Shown: piece by piece, positions 57,576 through 64,000 of the stretch | Layout of the letters: every line of letters begins with the position of its first letter | Numbering within the stretch: the first letter of the stretch is position 1 | Assembly: GCF_900172325.1 (NCBI RefSeq) | Contig: NZ_FWFR01000001.1 | Location: 124,001 to 188,000, forward strand | Source: Oceanibacterium hippocampi | GTDB taxonomy: Bacteria > Pseudomonadota > Alphaproteobacteria > Sneathiellales > Sneathiellaceae | DNA: 64,000 nt | Direction: 5' to 3' | Translations under genes and position numbers: made by a program | The notes under the pieces: generated by a model | Told to the model about the DNA's origin: nothing | The model's database searches: none | The model's input: only the letters and a program-made list of their open reading frames with translations

Positions 57576-58889
57576 TCACGGTTGGTTGATCTCTCCGTTG
57601 CCGAGGAAGGCGCCGACACCGAAATAGTCCTGTCCCCTGCTGATCTCGAAAGAGCCCGTGGGAATGAGTTCCTGCGTCGTCTCGATGAACTGGTTAAGGA
57701 AAACGCCGCTCGCCTCCCCGGTCATCGGCGGCGAGGAAATGAGCGCGGTCGAGGTGAAGGACGTTTTCGTCAAGTCGTCGCCGGCGACATCGAACGAGAA
57801 GTTCATGCCGTCGAAATCGGCGATATCGAGCGCACCGAGATTGGTGCCGAAATTGTAGGTCAGGTTGAACGTCGAGCCCGAGGTCTGCCGGAACGACTGG
57901 CCATCTATGACATATCCTTCGACCGCGCCGGCATAGGTCGCAACGCCGCCGAAATTGCCGAGATCGGTCGGGACGCCGACCTCAACGGCAAGATCGGAAA
58001 TCTCCTGCAGCAGGCCGTTGTAGGCCACGGCGAGATTGGGATCGAAGATGAAGTCGTCGTCCGGGCTGGAGATCGGTTCGAATGCCGTATTCTGGGCGGC
58101 ATTGTCGACTTCGCTCTCGTCATCGAGGACAAGCGTCTCCGTCGGGCCGGAGTCGTTGTCCTGGTTCGGATTCACGCCATTCGGGCCGATCGCCGAATTG
58201 AAAGCGGCAATCGCGTTGACGAGTTCCGGATCGACCACGAGCAGGCGGACATTCTCGAGCAGCGACGGCGATGCCTCGAGCCCGCCCTGCCAGTCGGCAA
58301 GGCGTTCCGGCGGCAGTCGACGGATCGCGGAAATCTGCCCGTCGACGATCTCGACGTAGAAGCCCGGCCGGGTAATCCGCTGGATGCTGTTGCCCACTCG
58401 GACGATCATCTCGCGGCCATAGAGGAAGGCGGCACGTACCGTCGCCCCCGCCTCGATGATGCCGACCCCGCCGCGAATACCGATGGTCGCGCTACCGACG
58501 TTGAGCGTGACCGGGTTCGCCTTGCTGATCCGGCCGCCCACGAAACGGAACAGGCCCTTGGTCGCCGAGAGCGCGAGATCGCCGGTCTTGGCCTCCGGGT
58601 CGTAGACGTAGCGATCCAGCAGGAGATCGGAATTCGGGCCGATGGTGAGCGATGAGCCGTCATTGAAGAGCAACTGGGTGCGTCCCAGTCCGCCGGTCTC
58701 CACCCGCTCCTCCTGGACCATCCGCGTGCCCGTCTCAAGCAGCCGGGGCGCCTTGGAAGGTGGCGTACCCTGGGCGTCGGGTTGCACGGCGGTGGAGACG
58801 CCGATCGATCCGTCCTCTCCGGCCGCCAGCGCACCGGTCGCAGAGGAAAGCAGCAGTAACGCGACAAGCGGCAGGGCGGTCATGCGCAT
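57576..58889 (-). CDS. Secreted FecR-domain protein with C-terminal barrel-like domain; candidate Slam cargo
   Basis: Exported protein of 437 aa. Residues 1-23 are a signal peptide ending TGALAA, with no lipobox cysteine. Residues about 60-180 form a FecR domain (TQLLFNDGSSLTIGPNSDLL, then KGLFRFVGGRIS and VGSATIGIRGG). Residues 200-310 are an acidic linker. Residues about 315-430 are Gly/aromatic-rich strands (VATYAGAVEGYVIDG, NLTYNFGTNLG, GEASGVFLNQF, GVGAFLGNG), the texture of an eight-stranded barrel as in TbpB-type or hemophilin-type cargo. GAGGAA precedes ATG 58889. The gene starts 10 bp after the TPR/barrel gene, so they form an operon. The FecR call is firm; the cargo call is inference. 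Confidence 0.85.
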   Translation of the reverse strand: MRMTALPLVALLLLSSATGALAAGEDGSIGVSTAVQPDAQGTPPSKAPRLLETGTRMVQEERVETGGLGRTQLLFNDGSSLTIGPNSDLLLDRYVYDPEAKTGDLALSATKGLFRFVGGRISKANPVTLNVGSATIGIRGGVGIIEAGATVRAAFLYGREMIVRVGNSIQRITRPGFYVEIVDGQISAIRRLPPERLADWQGGLEASPSLLENVRLLVVDPELVNAIAAFNSAIGPNGVNPNQDNDSGPTETLVLDDESEVDNAAQNTAFEPISSPDDDFIFDPNLAVAYNGLLQEISDLAVEVGVPTDLGNFGGVATYAGAVEGYVIDGQSFRQTSGSTFNLTYNFGTNLGALDIADFDGMNFSFDVAGDDLTKTSFTSTALISSPPMTGEASGVFLNQFIETTQELIPTGSFEISRGQDYFGVGAFLGNGEINQP

Positions 58890-58899
58890 CGGGTATTCC

Positions 58900-60240
58900 T
58901 CAAAAGCGATACATCGCGCCGAGCGTAAGCGCGATATTGCTGAATTCGTAATTGGGCAGCGACGAGTCGATATCGCGGACAGAAGCGCTGCCGATGGCGT
59001 TCCAGCTCTCGGCGAACGGGACCACGAGGGTTGCCGCCAGCCGGGTCTCGCGGTCCACCCGCTTGACGTTCGGGTCGACGACGGGGTCGGGTGAATCATA
59101 GTGGGTAACGAACAGCCCGCCCGAGACCATTACCGTCCAGGGCGCGGGCGTCAGGGCGAACTCGGGCCGGAAATTGTGGGTCGTGGAGAGCGTGAAGCCA
59201 TGCGTGCGGCTCTCCTCGTGATCGACGTCGGCACCCTCGAAGATGAACAGGGCCGAACCCGAAACCCGGGTATCCGGGCCGACCCGGTGATGGACGTCCA
59301 TCTTGGCCGTCCATTCCTCGCCGTCCTGGTCGCTGTTGCTGGTCCGGTTGGCGCCGTCCGAATACTGCCGGGAACGGACCATGCCGGTGAAGCCCATCTG
59401 GAAGAGCGGGGTCACCGTCGCGTCGAGGCCGACACCGCCGCCGAACATGGTGGAATATTCATGATCGTCGAGCCGGATGTGCCCCGCCGTCACGAACGGC
59501 CGGACCGAGAGACCCACGAGGTCGCCGGCGGGCAGCGGAATGCGCGGGCCGGTGTCGGCATCGAGCAGGATCAGGTTCAGCTGATCCTCCTGGTCCTGCA
59601 GCGTCCCGTAGGCGGTCAGGTTGCTTTCGAGCGTGACACCGTTCTGGGCCTCGAAATCGTAGACATGGCCGAGATTGAGAATGCCGAAGAGGTTGGTGTC
59701 GTCCTGTTCGCTGAATTCGTCATCCAGTCGCGCATTCAATCCGAAAAGCCGGACGTCTCGCGATTCCGGACCGGCATTCGCATTGGTCTGGTATCGCAGG
59801 CCGACAATGGCCGATCCGTCGAAACGGTTGCTCGCGAGGCGCTTGTCGATGGCCGCGAGATAGCCCTGGACGCGAGCCGCCAGCGGTCCCGGCAGGCGAT
59901 CGTCCTCGGCAATCTCGAGCAGGTATCCCTTCGCCGCGACGTAGGATCCGAGCCGGAAATAGAGCACGCCGAGTTCAAGGCGGACCTGGGGAAGATCCGG
60001 ATTGAGCAGCAGCATCCGCTCGAGCGTGCCGATCGCGCCTTCGAAATCGTCGACCGCGATCGCCGCCCGGGCATGGGCGAAAGCCTTCTCGAGGTCGGCG
60101 GGATCGGCCAGCATGGCCTCGAAACTGGATTGGTAGAGCGCCTCGGCGGCGGCATCCGGTTCGGCCGCCACCGACGACATGGCAGTACCGAGAAGTAATC
60201 CAGCAGCAAAAAGCACTCGGTAAAAATACGGAACGCGCAC
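58900..60240 (-). CDS. TPR plus outer-membrane beta-barrel protein (Slam/DUF560-like translocon)
   Basis: Outer-membrane protein of about 446 aa. Residues 1-26 are a signal peptide (VLFAAGLLLGTAMSSVAA). Residues about 30-135 hold TPR-like helices (ARAAIAVDDFEGAIGTLERM, then LPQVRLELGVLYFRLGSYVAAKGYLL). From about residue 148 an amphipathic strand-rich region begins with GLRYQTNANAGPES and runs to a C-terminal phenylalanine (TLGAMYRF), the outer-membrane signature. This is the layout of Slam/DUF560 proteins, whose barrel starts with a similar N-x-N motif. GTG 60240 with GGGGGG upstream is preferred; GTG 60276 is in frame. It heads an operon with the FecR protein. Confidence 0.8.
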   Translation of the reverse strand: MRVPYFYRVLFAAGLLLGTAMSSVAAEPDAAAEALYQSSFEAMLADPADLEKAFAHARAAIAVDDFEGAIGTLERMLLLNPDLPQVRLELGVLYFRLGSYVAAKGYLLEIAEDDRLPGPLAARVQGYLAAIDKRLASNRFDGSAIVGLRYQTNANAGPESRDVRLFGLNARLDDEFSEQDDTNLFGILNLGHVYDFEAQNGVTLESNLTAYGTLQDQEDQLNLILLDADTGPRIPLPAGDLVGLSVRPFVTAGHIRLDDHEYSTMFGGGVGLDATVTPLFQMGFTGMVRSRQYSDGANRTSNSDQDGEEWTAKMDVHHRVGPDTRVSGSALFIFEGADVDHEESRTHGFTLSTTHNFRPEFALTPAPWTVMVSGGLFVTHYDSPDPVVDPNVKRVDRETRLAATLVVPFAESWNAIGSASVRDIDSSLPNYEFSNIALTLGAMYRF

Positions 60241-60432
60241 GCCGGGCCCCCCAGGGTCGTGATCGGATCGCCGCACGGGTGCATACGATCCTGCTCAGGG
60301 GAGCATTAACATTATGTGTTTTCGATGGAAACGCCAAAATGCGCGTTTGGTTGGGAGGTCGACCCGGCAACGGAGGGTTAACTGTTCAGTGATTATCGTG
60401 CAGATTGCCGACACGAGACTGAAGCGTAAAGA

Positions 60433-62664
60433 GTGCCAGTGCGAGACGACCCAGGATCCACGGACAAGCCCATGCCGGCCGAACAGGACGTTGCAACCGG
60501 GCGAGGCGTCGAGCGTCGTCGATGGAAGCCGATCGGCATCAGGACGGTCCTGTTCAGCATCATGCTGGCCAGTGTCGTTTCAACCTGTCTCGGCATCGTC
60601 GGCTTCCTCGGCATTGTCCTCTACCAGGTCGGAGTCGCACGGGTCGACCAGATCCTCGAGGATCGCCAGCTCACGCAGAACAAGATCCTGCAGGCGCACC
60701 TTCATAACGCCACGACGGTTCTCCAGGGGATGTACCGCGGGATGGCAACCGAACCGGTCGTCATCGACTTGGAGGGGCACCCGTCCTGGTCCAGCCTGTT
60801 CGCCGACTGGTCAGGCACGTTGCGGAAAAGCGGCGTTGCCTTCATCAGGCTCGTTGACGGCGACGGCCGGGACCGCGGCGGGTTTGGCACCCGCCCTGTC
60901 CTGCCGCCGATACCGATCCTGCCGGACAGGGTCGGGATCGCGAACGGCGTCTGGTCGCCGGCCTTCGACCAATCGACGTCGGAGGTGTACGCGGTCTTCC
61001 GCGCCCGCATCACCGACCACGGCGTTGGCGGCAGCACCGATTCATCGCTGCTGACGATGACCATGGGTCTGCCGATCGACAAGTCCCTGCTCCGCGAGAT
61101 TGCCGACGCGCTTCGGGCGGAATCGGTGATGGTCGTCTTTGCCGGACAGGCCGGCGCGCGCATCGGGCCGGATATCCCCGACTTCCAGCAGGTGGAACGG
61201 ACGACGACTCTCGACTGGGGCGACCGCAGTCTCACGGCGCGGCTTTCCGTCAAGGGCATTCCCGGTCTTGCCGGGATCGACACCATCACCGTGATACCGG
61301 CCTTCGCCCTCAGGGTGCTGCTGGACAAGGGGGCGGTCGTGGTCCTGCTGCCCTTCATCTTCCTGTCGGGCTTCGGGATCGTCGGATTCCTGCTGTTGCG
61401 TCGCTTCGTCACACTTCCGGCCAAGCATCTGCGCGAATTCGCCCGGGCGATCGTCCGGAGCGGTTCCGGCGAAGTCTACAAGCCGGGCCCGGTCGTCGAG
61501 TTCAACGACGTCGGCCGGGCGCTTTCGGACACCGTTCGCGCCCTGGCGGAAAGCGAGCAGCGCTTTCGCGATTTCGCGGCGGCAGCGTCCGACTGGTTGT
61601 GGGAAGCCGACGAGGGCGGCCGTTTCACCTATGTTTCGCGCAACGCCCAGCCGATCTTCGGCACTGCGGCAAGGGGCGCACTCGGCCGCACGATGTTCGA
61701 GATCGCCGTCGACGATCAGGATACCGCCGAATGGCAGCGATACCGCGAGCGCCTGCGCCAGCGCCGGTCCTTTCGCGATCTCGTCTTCCAGTATGATTCC
61801 GGCGACGGACGGGTCCATCACATCCGGGCCAGCGGCCGACCGGTCCATGACCGGAACGGCAACTTCCGCGGCTATCGCGGCACCGGCTCGGATGTTACGG
61901 AGGAGACCGAAAGCAAGCGGCGCGCGGAAGCCGCCGAGAAGGCCCTGCGTGAATCCCGCGAGATCGAGACCCTGGGCGCGCTGACCGGCGGCGTCGCGCA
62001 CGACTACAACAACATGCTCGGGGTCATCATCGGCAACCTGGAACTGCTGCAGGACGAACGCCCCGACAACGAGGAGATTCAGGCCGCCATCGAACCGGCA
62101 CTCAGGGCCGCCAATCGCGCAACCGAGATGACCCAACGCCTGCTCGCCTTCGGTCGGCGGCAGAATCTGGCACCGCAGCGCATCGATATCGCGTCCGCCC
62201 TGCGCGAGGTCGAGCCGCTGCTGCGCCAGGGCCTCGGCGCTCGCCACGACCTGTCCATCGAGACCGAACCCGACCTTTGGCCCTGCCGGATCGACCCGAA
62301 CCAGTTCGAACACATGCTGGTCGGGCTGGTCGTGAACGGCCGCGATGCCATGCCGCTCGGCGGCACCCTGCTGATCCGGGCCGCGAACCGCGGATCGATG
62401 CGGCACGAGGCGGACGGGACGACGGAGCCCGACGAGGGCGATTTCGTCTGCCTCAGCATCGCTGACAGTGGTCGCGGCATTCCGCAGGACGAGATCGAGC
62501 GGATCTTCGAGCCCTATTTCACCACCAAGGGCCGATCCGGCCATCGCGGCCTGGGACTGTCCATGGTGCACGGCTTCGTCAAGCAGTCGGGCGGGCATCT
62601 GACCGTGGAGAGCGAGGTCGGGCGCGGCAGTCGCTTCGACATCTACCTGCCCCGGGCAGCCTGA
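60433..62664 (+). CDS. Membrane PAS histidine kinase
   Basis: Sensor kinase of 743 aa. Two membrane helices (about residues 37-67 and 300-325) enclose a periplasmic sensing domain of about 230 residues. A HAMP-like linker, a PAS domain (SDWLWEADEGGRFTYVS) and a HisKA domain with the phospho-histidine at 523 (TGGVAHDYNNML) follow, then a HATPase (NGRDAMPLGG, DSGRGIP, GLGLSMVHGFVKQSGGH). No receiver is fused and no response regulator lies nearby. GTG 60433 and ATG 60472 are both possible starts. It is divergent from the TPR/barrel-FecR operon and could sense envelope state for it (inference). Confidence 0.92.
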   Translation: MPVRDDPGSTDKPMPAEQDVATGRGVERRRWKPIGIRTVLFSIMLASVVSTCLGIVGFLGIVLYQVGVARVDQILEDRQLTQNKILQAHLHNATTVLQGMYRGMATEPVVIDLEGHPSWSSLFADWSGTLRKSGVAFIRLVDGDGRDRGGFGTRPVLPPIPILPDRVGIANGVWSPAFDQSTSEVYAVFRARITDHGVGGSTDSSLLTMTMGLPIDKSLLREIADALRAESVMVVFAGQAGARIGPDIPDFQQVERTTTLDWGDRSLTARLSVKGIPGLAGIDTITVIPAFALRVLLDKGAVVVLLPFIFLSGFGIVGFLLLRRFVTLPAKHLREFARAIVRSGSGEVYKPGPVVEFNDVGRALSDTVRALAESEQRFRDFAAAASDWLWEADEGGRFTYVSRNAQPIFGTAARGALGRTMFEIAVDDQDTAEWQRYRERLRQRRSFRDLVFQYDSGDGRVHHIRASGRPVHDRNGNFRGYRGTGSDVTEETESKRRAEAAEKALRESREIETLGALTGGVAHDYNNMLGVIIGNLELLQDERPDNEEIQAAIEPALRAANRATEMTQRLLAFGRRQNLAPQRIDIASALREVEPLLRQGLGARHDLSIETEPDLWPCRIDPNQFEHMLVGLVVNGRDAMPLGGTLLIRAANRGSMRHEADGTTEPDEGDFVCLSIADSGRGIPQDEIERIFEPYFTTKGRSGHRGLGLSMVHGFVKQSGGHLTVESEVGRGSRFDIYLPRAA

Positions 62665-62716
62665 CGCCGGGCACGAGGCCCGGCGCCTGACGTTTCGAGA
62701 CCCGCCCTGTGAGTGA

Positions 62717-64000
62717 TCAGCCCGGGTTGCGCGTCGCCCTGGCGGCCAAGGGAAATTGTGTGATCAGCGTGTCGATGCGGCTCTTCAATCGTGTTGTGAG
62801 ACCGACCTTGTCGGCAGCATAGACGGTATCGTTGAGATCATCGGCGGCGACATCAGGTATCACGGCGTCGCGGTTGCATTGCCAGCCGGCACCGGCCGAC
62901 TTCTTCGCATAGTATTTGCGCGCCATCACCCTGAGAGGATCGTCGAAGATTCTTTTGTAATTGCCGTTCTGAATTTTCACAGCCGCACGCTCTCGCGTGT
63001 AGTCTGCAGTCAGAATCGGGATATACGGGTCGAGATTACCGAGATACGCGCCGCCGCTCGGCGGTGATAAAGAGTCGCTTCCCCAAACGAAGCGAACCGA
63101 CCAGTCGTTCGTTGGGTCATTCATCGCGGCCAGCCATTCCGTGGTATCGGGTTCGTTTCCAACATCCACCACGTTCGTCAGGAACTTGGCGACATAGTCC
63201 CATGAAATGTCGAACGCGACATGCTTCAAGTCCTGGTCCGCAATGATTTTCTTCAATCGATCGAGATGCTTCGCAACCACCGCCTTCGAACGCGTCTGCG
63301 GTGTGAAGCGGCCGACGCCCGTGTGCGCCCAGATCACGCCAGGCGTCTGGTAATCCGCAAAATACTGTTTCGTCTTCGCGAGAAAGTTGTAGGTCGCGTC
63401 GAAATATGCGGCTGTGTTGACCGCATTGCTGTCAAGGAAGTCGTACATGTCGCTGTGCAGGATCACGACGAGCCCAAGTGCCGCGGCGGATCGGAACACC
63501 TGGTCGAGCGCACCGTCGTCGAAGCTCGGCCGTGCGCCGGCAACCTTTGTCGAGACGACTTCCTTGTGCACGGTGAATTCGCCAATGCCACGGAAGACGC
63601 CGGGATAGACCGCCATCATCCGCATCATGTGGTCCACCGCATGGACGTCGGCCGGGTTGAAGCCGGTAATCATCGGGTCCCAGAATGAGATGCCATTTGG
63701 CCCCGCCGTCAGACCAGTCGTATCCGAGCAATAGGCGGCGGCGATCAACGGATCGACACCGGAATAGTAATAAAGCTCAGGATGGGTATCGAGATAGTAG
63801 AACGGATGTCCAGCGCCGACGTTCGGATCAATATTCGTGGCAGTCCATGTAATGTTCGTCCCCTTGGCCGGCATTCCCGATAGCGCGGACGGGTCCCAGC
63901 GCTGCTGCAGCGGGATACCGAAAAGTGTGGAGCGCGAAATACGGTAGGAAGTGCCATTGATGACTTTCCCGGCCTTCATCGCCTCTCTGAGCGGGCGGAT
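62717..64000 (-). CDS. Amidohydrolase-like protein (5' end outside window)
   Basis: Protein of which 427 residues are visible; the reading frame is open to the window edge, so the true start lies beyond 64000. It resembles metal-dependent amidohydrolases with a TIM barrel: IGEFTVHKEVVS, LVVILHSDMYDF, GVIWAHTGVGRF, HVAFDISWDY and the late RFVWGSDSLSPP supply His, Glu and Asp in family-like positions. The gene has visibly lower GC than its neighbours (about 48-52% in sampled 60-base lines against about 70% just upstream), suggesting recent acquisition. Substrate unknown. Confidence 0.7.
   Translation of the reverse strand: MRPLREAMKAGKVINGTSYRISRSTLFGIPLQQRWDPSALSGMPAKGTNITWTATNIDPNVGAGHPFYYLDTHPELYYYSGVDPLIAAAYCSDTTGLTAGPNGISFWDPMITGFNPADVHAVDHMMRMMAVYPGVFRGIGEFTVHKEVVSTKVAGARPSFDDGALDQVFRSAAALGLVVILHSDMYDFLDSNAVNTAAYFDATYNFLAKTKQYFADYQTPGVIWAHTGVGRFTPQTRSKAVVAKHLDRLKKIIADQDLKHVAFDISWDYVAKFLTNVVDVGNEPDTTEWLAAMNDPTNDWSVRFVWGSDSLSPPSGGAYLGNLDPYIPILTADYTRERAAVKIQNGNYKRIFDDPLRVMARKYYAKKSAGAGWQCNRDAVIPDVAADDLNDTVYAADKVGLTTRLKSRIDTLITQFPLAARATRNPG

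Overview
The window is about 64 kb of GC-rich (roughly two-thirds G+C), densely coding chromosome. The gene content points to an alphaproteobacterium: a GcrA cell-cycle regulator, a class I lysyl-tRNA synthetase, an invasion-associated-locus-B (IalB) family protein, a DUF2794 protein and a divergent YbbA-YbbP/TesA locus. I cannot place it below class level. I see no rRNA, CRISPR array, insertion sequence or phage module. One tRNA gene, tRNA-Ala(CGC), is present.

Layout. 1-3135: alanine dehydrogenase (cut by the left edge) and an omega-aminotransferase, divergent from an XRE-cupin regulator. 3321-6446: a multi-PAS hybrid histidine kinase. 6437-13862: pyrD with a DUF952 gene, a class IV aminotransferase, class I lysS, a DinG/Rad3-type helicase and a TerB-like protein. 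13867-16255: an alpha/beta hydrolase, a 1-Cys peroxiredoxin with a palindrome over its promoter, and a fatty-acid hydroxylase. 16298-20327: a metal-linked stretch with a MaoC-like hydratase, a CobW-type GTPase, an ArsR regulator, a DUF318 permease with a clear promoter/operator, and a convergent SCO1/SenC copper chaperone. 20592-25164: an O-methyltransferase and a DppBCDF-type peptide/nickel ABC transporter without a binding-protein gene. 25186-33911: msrB, a DUF2794 gene, a TTC38-like/M81-peptidase pair, a Bax-inhibitor-1 protein with a strong terminator, and ybbP-ybbA divergent from tesA. 33981-49656: housekeeping and metabolic genes (aldo/keto reductase, thpR, a zincin, phhB, short-chain dehydrogenases, acetoacetyl-CoA synthetase, quinone oxidoreductase, asparaginase, ialB, rlmN, argG, folD, yggU/yggT). 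49817-53436: tRNA-Ala, two small membrane proteins with structured leaders, a DOPA-dioxygenase-like protein, gcrA and a PQQ-type sugar dehydrogenase. 53650-57428: an enoyl reductase-like protein, an SDR, a glutamine amidotransferase and a CoA transferase. 57576-62664: a FecR-domain secreted protein and a TPR/outer-membrane-barrel protein in one operon, divergent from a membrane histidine kinase. 62717-64000: an amidohydrolase-like gene of visibly lower GC, cut by the right edge.

The most interesting locus is 57576-60240. The TPR-plus-barrel protein has the layout of Slam/DUF560 (type XI) outer-membrane translocons. The adjacent FecR protein ends in a Gly/aromatic-rich beta-barrel-like domain that could be its cargo. 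This suggests a translocon-substrate pair whose substrate carries an N-terminal FecR domain. Other notable points are a 17-bp-paired hairpin that buries both the Shine-Dalgarno and the GTG start of the gene at 50125, the ArsR promoter/operator at 18595-18642, and the GC drop at the right edge.
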